Positions 44,684-54,348 of a stretch of DNA of 64,000 nucleotides are shown one piece after another; the stretch's first letter is position 1, and every line of letters starts with the position of its first letter. The notes below the pieces were generated by a model. That model was not told the origin of the DNA, ran no database searches, and saw nothing but the letters and a program-made list of their open reading frames with translations. Location of the stretch: NCBI GenBank assembly GCA_015680685.1, contig MNCI01024201.1, positions 71,357-135,356 on the forward strand, given 5' to 3'. This DNA is from Gnetum montanum (lineage: Eukaryota; Streptophyta; Gnetopsida; Gnetales; Gnetaceae). A program made the position numbers and the translations under genes.

Positions 44684-44704
44684 TTGGCGTCGTTGCCAGG
44701 GACT
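44684..44704 (+). other. T10 primer binding site (tRNA-Asp type)
   Basis: TTGGCGTCGTTGCCAGGGAC follows the LTR directly. After the leading T it differs from the tRNA-Asp complement by two transitions. Confidence 0.85.
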
Positions 44705-44829
44705 TAGTTGTTTGTGCGCTACGTAGAACATAGGAAATCATCCATATCATTGAGAAGCTTAAACAAACCCTTAGGGTTAATCAAGAGAAAAATAACATAA
44801 CTGTAAATAACACACCAAACAAGACTAAA

Positions 44830-47380
44830 ATGTCTTCTTCTTTGAACAAAATCACTTCACCGCCTAGGACCAACACTAGAGACAGTCGATGGCACAACAC
44901 ACATAACCAAAATCTGCCAGTTCCTCAACAATTCAGTATGGTATATATTCATCATGATGAATATATATCTAACTTTACCTTTGTCTTCCATCAAGATGAA
45001 CAACTGCGTTGGAGAGACTTGGAAGGTAACATAGCCTTTCCTCCAAATAGAGCAGCCCCAAACATGCTCCTTCGTGCCATTGCATGAATAGTCATGTCAC
45101 AATTATACATTGAGTATGTTGCATGTGATTACAATGCAAGGGACTACCATCCCACAGAAGTGCAATGTCAACGGGACTTGCGGTAGGAGAGTTACCACAC
45201 ATTGTTGAAGGGCAAAGGACCCCATCACACTCCACCCGCCATAAGAAAAATTGAGGGTGGTGAACCTATTTCAATAGGTTCTCCACAAAATGATGTTCCC
45301 CCTCGTAACGATAGTGAGGAGGTGGTGTATTAGAACCTTCACTCCACGATTCACAACCCTAGTTCTGATCCCCATGAACACTAAGTGTTTAATGAGGGAA
45401 CAGGGACACAAGATAAGGGCAACATTCTGATCGTCATCAAGATCGAAGCTGGGACCACCAAAGAGAAGGTAGGAAACATCGTCATGGCGATGGTTCTCCT
45501 TCTTCTTCACCTTCATCATCACATTCACCCTCTCCTTCAACATCAGGACACAGTCATAAGGAACCTAACCGTGAGGATAAGGGTAAGCAAAATGAGAGAC
45601 CTCAACGAGAGAGTCAAGAGCGAGGATGAGGGTAGTCTAGAGAGTCAAGGAATGAAAGAAGGGAAAGTAGGGAACCACGTAGACATCATAGATGCTATGA
45701 GAGAAATGACCATGAAGAACCCCTACTGGCAACCCAAAGCATGTTAGACATTATGGAGGCCATTAGAATACCTACAAGGCACCAAAAAGATAGTAGGATC
45801 AAGAGGTTAGATATGAATAATATCCCACGATTTGAGGGGGGATACAACACTGATCCTCAAAACCACTTACATGCATTTCATGATGCATGTGCCTTGTAGA
45901 ACATTGAGAACGAGTGGAAAAAATTAAAGTTATTTCCAAGGACACTGACGAAAGAAGCAGAAAGCTTGTACCGATCCTTAGAACTGGAATCCATTCGAAG
46001 ATGGAGTACGATGCTAGAACTGTTTAACGATAAATATCAAACATACTCCCAAGTGTCCAACCTGCAAAAGAAAATCCAAGGATGGAAGTAGGAAAATCAT
46101 GAACCCTTGGATGCTACCATGGGCCGATACTATGCACTATTACATCGTTGCCCAGGCCATGGTTACATAAAATAGGATCAACTACCTCATCTCGTATATG
46201 GCATTAGGCATGAAACTAGGAGAACCCTTGGAATGTATGCCTAGGGGAGATTATCTGAGCTTAGGTCCTATCAAATCCATAGATTTCTAGAGCAAATAGC
46301 TAAGGAAGAAGGAGAGCTACGTAAGAGAGAAAGTGCAGAAGAATACAACCACAATCCTTCCCTCCGAAAATGGCAAGTAAGATTCTGTGAGGAGGAGGAT
46401 GAGTCATCAGTTGAAGAGTTGGTGAATAGGAAAATCTTGCCACTCCAAAAATTAACAACAGAAGTGTTGGATAAGGTAGATCAAATGTGGGACTCCTTAG
46501 ATAGTAGATTTGAAACTGTTCTAAAAATCGTAGAGGAGTCTAAGGACCGAGGTAGTGATTATGATAAAAAGAAGAAGAGGGATTTGGACCATGCATGTAA
46601 TAAAGATAAGGGTAAAATGATCATCACCAAAGAGGTTGTGAATTCTAATACATACAATGACGGTGAATGTGAGATATGCCAGTATGACCACTTTAAGGGA
46701 TGTTGCCCAATAATCTCACATCTGTAAGAGTCTGGGGGTGTATGCACTTAATCCATGACTTAACAAATGGCAAGCACCCCAACAGTTACCTTATCCCCAA
46801 GGTAACCCAATGTGGTTCCACCAACCATTAACATATTATCCAAGTGGAACTCCACCACAGCCTATCAAGCAACACCAGTAGTGGCAATACCCACAGTAAT
46901 GGAGAATGCCATTGCCAAGGAAATAATACCCTTACCAGCAACCGGATCCATATGGCTACTACATGCAGCAGCCAATCTCTCCAAGTGACTCTGTTGGTCA
47001 TGCGACCCCACAACATCACTACCAAGCTTAGGAGTACTATAGGACTCCTTCTCTTGGGAGAGACACACCACATGCATACCATCCTTCGAACCCATCCACA
47101 ACTCTTACACCGATAGCTCCACTACCACTTGCTCTAGTGATGCAAGGGGAACTCCCCACTCAACCGTAGCAATGTAATGCTACGAGAGCTGTAAACCTTC
47201 AACCCGCTATTGATTCTGACAATAGTACAAAGAGAAGACCTTTCTTCAGAACCAACAGTCCAAACAAGCTCTCACAACCACAAGCAATTGAGCCTCAAAA
47301 TGACTCTCCATAAAATCAGGCTTTGAAGCTCCCTTCAAATCAAAAATAGAGCTCAACGCACACGGTTATGTTAACACATA
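44830..47380 (+). pseudogene. T10 gag, broken
   Basis: Starts MSSSLNKITSPPRTNTRDSR at 44830, with IHHDEYISNFTFVFHQDEQL. The capsid region near 45740-46020 reads in shifted frames (LDIMEAIRIPTRHQKD, FEGGYNTDPQNHLHAFHD). 46419-46727 (102 aa) ends with CEICQYDHFKGCCPIISHL, an intact CX2CX3HX3C knuckle-like motif that differs from the usual CX2CX4HX4C spacing. A Q/P/Y-rich part follows to protease. Despite stops, the order of blocks is the same as in T9. Confidence 0.82.
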
Positions 47381-48125
47381 CCATCACTGATTGGATAAAG
47401 GTGGGCGACCTTCCCAGGAAATTCTCTAACCCCGAAAGTCCCTTAATCTACCTCCAAGTCGCTGGGAATGAACCACATAAAGCTCTTCTTAACTCAATTT
47501 CCAAAGTCAACTTGATATCGCAAGAAATGTATAAATCCTAGAACCTTCCTCCACTAAAGAAGAGCAATATTTGCTTAGAGCTGGCTGACCAGTCCATCAC
47601 TATTCCCTTGGGACCAGTGGAGGACATCGTTACCACTGTGTGTGGTTGGTCATACCCAGCTGATTTCCTAGTGATACAAGCTAACAATGACAAAGGGGAC
47701 TTCCCAACAATAATGGGAAGGGCATGACTAAGTACTGTGAACGCATGCCTAGGAATCTACGATCTTTCCTTGAAAATATCTAAGGAAAACACTTGTGGGA
47801 GGATCGAGAAGAAGAAAGTTTCATGTATCACATACAATGATACAGGGTGTGATTGCGTACAGGAATGTTCAGCATTGCCTGCATGCAACTAGTGTGCACC
47901 ATAGGTTAACATACAAAGGTGCCTGTATGTAGCAAGCACACAACAAGAAAACACCTAGTGGTTGACAGCTAATCAAGAGAGCAACTCACCAATATGTATG
48001 GAACTAACTGGGGGACCAACTTATGGTCACATTGAAAGCATAGATACACTGGAGCAAGAGCATCGCCAACTTGCAACCCTTAACTTGAAAACATCAATTG
48101 GGAGAAGTTGGACACTTCTAAAAAA
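47381..48125 (+). pseudogene. T10 protease and linker, broken
   Basis: Protease region: TITDWIKVGDLPRKFS, LLNSISKVNLISQEMY with catalytic DSGS changed to NSIS, LADQSITIPLGPVEDIVTTV and KGDFPTIMGRA. The linker continues DTGCDCVQECSALPACN, CLYVASTQQENT and WLTANQESNSPICMELTGG, ending SIGRSWTLLKNSNKHS before the deletion junction. Confidence 0.8.
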
Positions 48126-48150
48126 TTCAAACAAGCACTCATTATTTCAG
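48126..48150 (+). other. Deletion junction in T10
   Basis: Linker tail sequence ggacacttctaaaaaattc runs into cagatctctcccttccaac, which in T8 lies after integrase at about 42130-42150. The joint is the same as in T9 to within the resolution of alignment by eye. Confidence 0.87.
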
Positions 48151-50058
48151 ATCTCTCCCTTCCAACTCAGTCATGGGGGAGATGGCCACCTATGCTGATC
48201 AACCGAGGCCCTTAGTTTCTTTTTAAGTTTTTATTTTGCACATTTTTGTTTTACAAATTTCTTTAACTTTTCTTGTTTTTGTTTTACAACATCATTCACA
48301 CTTCTTCATTTATTTGTGTGTTTATTTATTTTGTTTTGTTAAGTTTGTCACGTAATAAGTCCTCTAATGGTGGTATGAACTGTATTCCATTGATTGCTAA
48401 TGTTTGGTTTTTACCTTTAAGTTATGATGTTGATACTAAGGTATGGTTCTTTTGATATAGCAAGCAATGAGTCCACGTCATCCATGCATCCATACATTTC
48501 TATGATCTCTCTTGGCTTGGAACTGTATATTCCCCTTTCCTTAAATAATAAGAACTATCAATGAATTGGTGACTGAGCATTTCTCAAACTAAGGAAGGAC
48601 TCAAGGATTGAAAAGGGTGTGACTTCAAGGGGATTTGATGCATTTGTGCTGGCCATTCTCTTGGGTGCTTAGATGTTTTCTTATTGAGTTTTCCTTAACA
48701 TTCCGATGTCACTCCATAATTGGGAAGCTGAGCTAATAAAAATAATAAGTCTTTGCATGGTGTGGTTCTCATGCAAAACATTAAAAAAAAACAACAGAAA
48801 ATAGTGAGAATTCAAAGCACACTCCTTAGATAGAATAATCCTCTAGGCTACAAGCACTATTTATGGAATTAAATAAAAATATTCCCTCTAACTAAGGCCC
48901 TTCTCGCTTCCTACCTTCTCCTCTTTCATTTCTTCGAAATGGCAGTGACTCTTCGATGGAAGCATTCTAGTTACTTCAAGTGGATGGATTGGCCAAATGT
49001 ATTAATGCAAAGTCACTGGTTGTGGTTGCTTTGAGGCTAGATTTGGAATGAGATCTACTAAGTCACATTAACCATTAACACACAAGGAGCTGTACACCAC
49101 CTTGTTTTTGAGACTCCATTCCACTCTCTTCTTTCCATCCTTCTTTCTCCATTTATCTCCTCATTGCCAATTGTATCAGTAGTCACATTGTTTTCTTTTT
49201 GGTAAACTCTTATGGTTAAGACTTTAACTCTTGCTTCCAAATGACATTTCTAGAGCCTACGGACTCTTTGAATGTGGGATTGTCAGGGCATTAAGGGCAT
49301 GAGCCTGCTTTGGGAAGGACCCACTAACATTCTTATTTGGTGCATCTATTAATTTCTTTCCCTTAAACATTTCCACAATCACCATTTATTTTGTTCATCT
49401 CCATCTTTGATATCCATTTTATCGGCATTTCCGTTGTTTCTTTCTCCATCTTTCTTATTCTTTATCCTTTTTCCAATCTTTCGCTACCGAAGGTTTGCTC
49501 TCAATCATGGGGGTCCTAGTCCAATTTTTTCGATTTTCTCCTAACCCTTACACCTTGGGTAGCCACCAACATTATATCTCTAGTTTCGCATTAGCCATAC
49601 CACAACTCAGCCAATGGACCTTCAATTGAGGCAAGGTATTAATTGCATTGTGATTTATTTACCCTTGCTAATATCAGACTGTGTTGTGTGTGCAGATGAC
49701 AATCATACAACAACGGATTGGATCTGGAGGAAACACTTGGAATGGATCAGTGCTGAAATAGTCATACAAGGAATAAGATTGATGGTGTGCTTATGGATGG
49801 ACAATGAAAGGTGCAATCTTGGCATCAGTAGCAACAGACTTCTTCTTCTCTCTCTCTCTTCTCTCTCAGCTACCAAATAAGGCTGGATGTCAAATGTGTA
49901 TAGTGTTCACTCTTGTTGTTATGAACACTAAGTTTGTCATATATTGTAATGATAATCTGTTCACATGTCACCCCATCTACCATTAGTGTCATTCAAGTCA
50001 ATAATCCCATACCTTCCTAATATTTTGTAAGGAACTCAAGGATGAGTTTTCATTCAAT
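48151..50058 (+). other. T10 3' untranslated region
   Basis: About 1.9 kb without a gene, colinear with T9 (34105 down to 32198) and in part with T8 and T3. Short ORFs (for example 49614-49880) are not supported as proteins by the T9 copy. Confidence 0.8.
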
Positions 50059-50830
50059 CATGGGGGTATGATGAGCTACGATATCACATGGGCCATGATA
50101 TCGCATATGCGATATCGCAGCCTGTCGCTAGTTCTATAAATAAGAGGCAACTTTTCCTTGTTTCTCCATCTAGATCTAGACCCTTAGCTAAACTCTGGTA
50201 GTTTTACCATTCTAGAGATAGAATAATTTCCATGTGCCCGTAGTAGGAGTCTCAAGGTGAACGGATCTTTATTCGAGCAAATTGTACCTCAGCACACATT
50301 TGTGTACAAAAATAAAGACGAACTTTCTAATAAACCTTGCAGCATGTGGACTAAGCTAAATAGAATTTAATTAATGTTCAATGTTTAAATGCTTTCTTAG
50401 ACAATTAGTCTCTCTCAACCCTTTACTCTCCTAGTTAAGTGCATTTAGTACGACTGTTTTGAGCACGTGTGTAACGCTTGGTAACCCAGTAACGAGTAGC
50501 ATTGCACTAGTTTAGGGTGTGTGCGGCAAGTGGGAACAGATACTAGTGCTAGGACGATTAGAACTTAGTTAGCGAATAGTTAGTTACTTAGTCTCTTCAC
50601 CCTTCCCTACTAGCATAGGCATTAAAAAGATAAAAGACATAAAAATCATAGACCTCAAACTTACGTAACCATACAACCATGACAATACAAGTAAGTTTGG
50701 AAAGACAACGATTAATTAACCTTAGGTGTTCCATTAGGACGCGTAAGCACTTAGTCCTTAGAGTTCAACTGGATCGCATGTGCACGCTCGTATTCATAGG
50801 GTTAAGTGTAGGGGACCTTGCCACTCATCA
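50059..50830 (+). repeat. T10 polypurine tract and 3' LTR
   Basis: CATGGGGGTA (50059-50068) precedes TGATGAGC at 50069. The GATATC array is about 50081-50116 and TATAAATAAG starts near 50135. The end is CTCATCA 50824-50830. The LTR is 762 bp, shorter than its partner because of small deletions in the array and in the ggttaccaag region. Confidence 0.9.
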
Positions 50831-50835
50831 GATGT

Positions 50836-51051
50836 CCTTTGGATCCATTGGTGTTCTTTTCTATTATCATGAACATCCAATTTTGTACATAATTGTAATA
50901 TTGTATGCTTGAGCACTTCTATATTTGTCTATTTTCTCTATGTCACTCTACATGTTAGTCAAATAAGTTCACACCCCCTATTATATTTTGTAAAGGACTT
51001 GTTTCTCTTCTTTTGCACTTGAGGAAGAGTTTTCATTCAGTCATGGGGGTA
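50836..51051 (+). other. T8 3' untranslated region, last part, and polypurine tract
   Basis: Continues T8 after T10, colinear with 1591-1786 of T2. The tract CATGGGGGTA (51042-51051) is directly followed by the 3' LTR. Confidence 0.82.
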
Positions 51052-51744
51052 TGATAAACTGTGTTTTTCGATGCTTCGATGTCAGGGTGGCCGCAATATC
51101 GGGTACGTGATATCACAACCCAAGATGCGATATCATTCATTTAATATCGTCGAGTTACTCTCAGGTCTATAAATATAGTGCCCATGCACACAACTGGGAG
51201 TAGGTTTTTAGTAGTCAAGTAGTGAAACTCTTTTAGTTTGTCCATTTGAAAGTTAGAATATTTTCCCAGTGCTTGCAGTAGGAGGTCTAAGTGTGAATGG
51301 ATCTTTTTTCAAGCATTGATGTACCTAAGCACACCATTGTGTTGGAAATAAAGATGAACTCTTTGATCCATTCCTTGTGGTACTTGAGACTTTCTTTCTT
51401 ATGCATTTACATATTGTTATTTCATGCAATTTACATTAATGTTATTTATGTAGTAATTAATTTTGATTAATCAATCAAATCATTAAATTACACAAGCACG
51501 ACCCTTTTGAGTATACGGGTGACACATGGTAGCTCAGAAACAACTAGTGTTTGACAACCCAGTAGTGTTTGCACAAAGTTTAGGATGTGTTTAAGAAGTG
51601 GAAACAGTTACTTGTGTTAGGCTAGATTAGACTATAATTTACTTAGCAATTAATCGCTCATACTTTTAATCACTCTTACTTCTATTCTTGTTGTAGGTGA
51701 GTAATTTCATAGAAACACAAAATAATAAAAATCTTATAGCTCAG

Positions 51745-52451
51745 TGATGAGTGGTGAGATACCCCTACACTCAACCATACGAATATGAGCGTAGCATGCA
51801 CGATCCAGTCGAACTCCACAGACTAAGTGCCTACACACCCCATGGAACACTTAGGGTTAATCATTCGTTGTCTTCCTAGACTTACTTGTAGTTGTCACGG
51901 TGCATGGTTAAGTAAGTTTGAGGTATATGATTTTTATAGCTTTTATGTTTTTATCTCCTATGCTAACAAGGTGAAGGGTTGAGAAACTAATTACTAACTC
52001 TAACTAATGAACTAAGTCTAAATTACCTAGCGTCAACATCCGTTCCCACTTACCGTACACACCCTGAACCGATGCAACCATGGCTACCAAGTGCTAATCG
52101 TNGGTTTATCCAGGAGGTTCGTCTTTATTTCTGTACACAACTTGTGTTCAGATACAATGTTGCTCGAATAAAGATCCGTTCACTTTAGGACTCCTACTGC
52201 AGGCACATGGAAAATATTCTATCTCTAAAGTGATCAATCTGCCAGAGTTTCCCTACTTCTAGCCTAGGATGAGGACACAAGAGAGAGCCGCCTCTTATTT
52301 ATAGATATGATGGTGCACTGCGATATTGCGTACATGATATCGCAGGGGACGACGTGATATTGCGTATGCGATATCGCATGGGATGCGATATCACGATGGT
52401 CGCAATATCATGTACACGATATCGCGGCCCATGCGATATCACGTCTCATCA
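51745..52451 (-). repeat. T11: solo LTR of family P (P1)
   Basis: Ends TGATGAG (51745) and CTCATCA (52451), with the 5-bp duplication CTCAG (51740-51744 and 52452-52456). The uninterrupted T8 5' LTR has the site once (acttagtcacacttaacc near 28870). An N at 52102 marks missing internal sequence. GATATC array 52322-52440 and TATA-like CTATAAATAAG in minus orientation. Confidence 0.88.
52322..52440. promoter_or_regulatory. U3 palindrome array in T11
   Basis: Five exact GATATC (near 52336, 52370, 52387, 52418, 52435) plus GATATT and AATATC variants in 119 bp, with gcgtatgcg and tgtacac spacers between pairs. Longest array after that of T1. Confidence 0.6.
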
Positions 52452-52636
52452 CTCAGTCACACTTAACCATACAATTGCATTCCACAATTGAGACTGGGAA
52501 GACAAAAAATGAACAACACGCACACACGGTTTAGCTCTAGTATACTTAGTAACTATAGTCTGTGGCATTCGACCAGATTGCACGTGAACACTGGTGATTC
52601 GTATGGTTGGGCGTAGGGGTACCTTGCCACTCATCA

Positions 52637-53000
52637 CTATCTAAACCATCTGCTAAGAAACTAAGACAAAATAGGAAGAAATAAACTCATAGGATTAAAA
52701 CAAAGTAGCTAAATTGATGTCTTTAGCAACCATGCTTTATAACCTTCAATATTCTTCTAAGTATCCTTTTTCCTAAATCCCCTTTTTTTAATCCTACCCT
52801 TTAAGTCCTTTTTATAGTGTTCTTAGGGTAATTACAATAATCATGAGAAGTTAAGGAGGGTTACAAAGATCTAGAGGATTAATTCATAACTACCCTAGGA
52901 AGTTATAACTTTCATAGAAGTTATGATAATTTGAGAAATACATGTCATAGTTGACAAGTGTCTTGCTCAATGGTAACTTTGTTCCTTTATAAATACCTAA
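52637..53000 (-). repeat. T7 5' LTR, second part with promoter
   Basis: Resumes the T7 LTR after T8: ctatctaaacc, actcataggattaaaacaaagtagct, the TATA box complement tttttatag (about 52809-52817), and tagttgacaagtgtctt. Matches 13583-13960 in T5 and 55320-55640 in T12. Beyond about 53000 the three LTRs no longer match one another. Confidence 0.8.
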
Positions 53001-54348
53001 ATGTAAATCATTGTCAAATCTCGTATTATAACTTCATGCCCATATTAATCTTCTTCATGTTTAGTTTTTGGCAATGATAAAGGAAAAAATAATTGTATTT
53101 AGCTTAGGCCCATAATGTATGTGAGTTTTATGGTCTATTGCATTGCCAATTAGCATTTCCTGCATTCTTTGATGCTAAACTAAATTTTTTCTTATGCATC
53201 TCCAAACCAGAGATTGATAGTCTTATGGATTTTTCTGTTGCATATTCTACTTCTTGCTTTGAGGCTGGCTCGTCTTGCAGGTGTTGATTGCTCGTGCATA
53301 CACTTTAACTACTATGGCTGGTCCTGCCAAGTAGAAACCCTTTCTGTGCTTTGCCATTTGCAGTGTTGCTACCACCAGCTACCTACTCTTCACACATGAA
53401 CCCTTCGCTACTTGCCATTTTTTACAAATATCATGTTTCTTATCTACAATGGCCTAGGACTCTGGTTTTGTGAGGATTTCTTTTCATCGATGTCACCTGT
53501 TTGCGAGGAAGAAGAAGAATGACAACGGCGGTGTTGGTACAATAGTGAGGGCATCAAGGACAACCATTACTGCAATGGATCAAGGGAATTGAAGAGTTTC
53601 AATTTCGTTGTAGCTGCTGCAATTGTGTCTGTTGTGTTTACTACCATACAAGCCCTCTTCACCGTAGGAAGACATGTCTAGATCTTGCCATTGCATGCTT
53701 AGCGATGAAATGACAAGTTGCGGATGCAGAATCCTGAATCTAAGCTGAGTCTCTTTACTCTAAGCATTGAACTTACTCATGACATGCCCATGAGGCAGTG
53801 CCTCCATGATGATGCCGCTATGGTTTTTGTTTATTTTTATTTTTCTTTGTAGAATATTACAAGAATTTTATTTGATGCAAAACTCTTAAAAGGGGCTGTC
53901 CAATTTTTGACGAGATTTTGCAACTGACATAGGGTCCTTGAATCATTAATTAGGATGTAGCAACCATAGTATACAATTGTTTCAATTTCGATTACGGGAG
54001 ACATCAGAGTGGAATTTTTGGGGATTGTAACACCCCCATCATACTTAACCTTGTTTGGATGTTGATTTGTTCTAGTAATTTAATTTATTTATTTTACCAA
54101 ATTTATTTGTAAAATAGTTTAATCAATAGCTCAAGTTATTTAATTTTAACAAAACTGCTAATAAGCATTTTTGGAATTCCTCCTCTACTCCTTCTAATGA
54201 TTTTTATTAACGTTGCAACATATTTGATTGATCTCTACCTTATCTCTATTGTACATTACTTTGCTCATTTGTCTTTGGCAGGAACAATACCTTTAGCCAT
54301 TCAACGTAGAACAAAATTATGATGTTTTGGTGTAATTATGGAATTAAT
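53001..54348. other. Unassigned stretch, probably T7 U3
   Basis: Lies where the outer U3 of T7 should be, but no match to the other LTRs is visible and the expected CCAACA end was not found. Part of it (53200-53870) is less AT-rich, with broken coding-like runs (for example CSCCNCVCCVYYHTSPLHRR near 53600) that I do not recognise. TGTAACACCCCC at 54026 looks like a plant LTR start, but no partner end was found. Confidence 0.35.

Larger units (their letters stand above)
43877..50830 (+). mobile_element. T10: pol-less family P derivative (P1), plus strand
   Basis: A 6954-bp element with 5' LTR 43877-44683, primer site, gag, protease and linker, 3' untranslated region, polypurine tract 50059-50068 and 3' LTR 50069-50830. 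It is flanked by GATGT (43872-43876 and 50831-50835). The interrupted T8 sequence rejoins in agreement with the uninterrupted copy at 1570-1600. It has the same RT-RNase H-integrase deletion as T9. The two LTRs differ at about 26 of 250 positions by hand count, so it is younger than T8. Confidence 0.92.
28209..52636 (+). mobile_element. T8: full-length family P element (P2), with three nested insertions
   Basis: A plus-strand Athila-like element: 5' LTR 28209-29052, primer site 29053-29073, gag 29265-31378 and 38137-38490, protease and linker to 39255, RT-RNase H, integrase to 42038, 3' untranslated region, polypurine tract 51042-51051 and 3' LTR 51052-52636. It is flanked by CTATT/CTATC (28204-28208 and 52637-52641) within the T7 LTR. 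T9, T10 and T11 are inserted in gag, in the 3' region and in the 3' LTR. By hand count the two LTRs differ at about 28 of 130 positions in the U3/R stretch, almost all transitions, so it is old. Confidence 0.88.
51052..52636 (+). repeat. T8 3' LTR, interrupted by T11
   Basis: Starts TGATAAACTGTG (51052), with a decayed array at 51090-51150 and TATA box in ggtctataaatata (about 51166). It is interrupted at 51744 by T11, resumes at 52457 and ends CTCATCA at 52630-52636. Without the insertion it is about 873 bp, against 844 bp for the 5' LTR. Confidence 0.87.
19994..54348 (-). mobile_element. T7: Tat-like (family T) retrotransposon, host of T3 and T8
   Basis: A minus-strand element: remnant of 3' LTR 19994-20301, polypurine tract 20302-20320, accessory ORF 20321-21015, integrase, RT-RNase H, archaeal-type RNase H, protease, gag 26845-26117, primer site 27190-27206, and a 5' LTR from 27214, split at 28208 by T8 and resuming at 52637. 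The internal region is about 6.9 kb. The outer end of the 5' LTR between about 53.0 and 54.35 kb was not resolved, so the end given is the start of the next LTR. Domain content is typical of the Tat lineage, but the position of the extra RNase H is noteworthy. Confidence 0.8.

Noticed and set aside
49614-49880. 88-codon plus-strand ORF in the T10 3' region as a gene
   Set aside because: The T9 copy of the same DNA does not keep it open in the same frame, and the composition is not protein-like.
54026-54348. TGTAACACCCCC as the start of another LTR element
   Set aside because: The word is typical of plant LTR starts, but no matching end, primer site or duplication was found.
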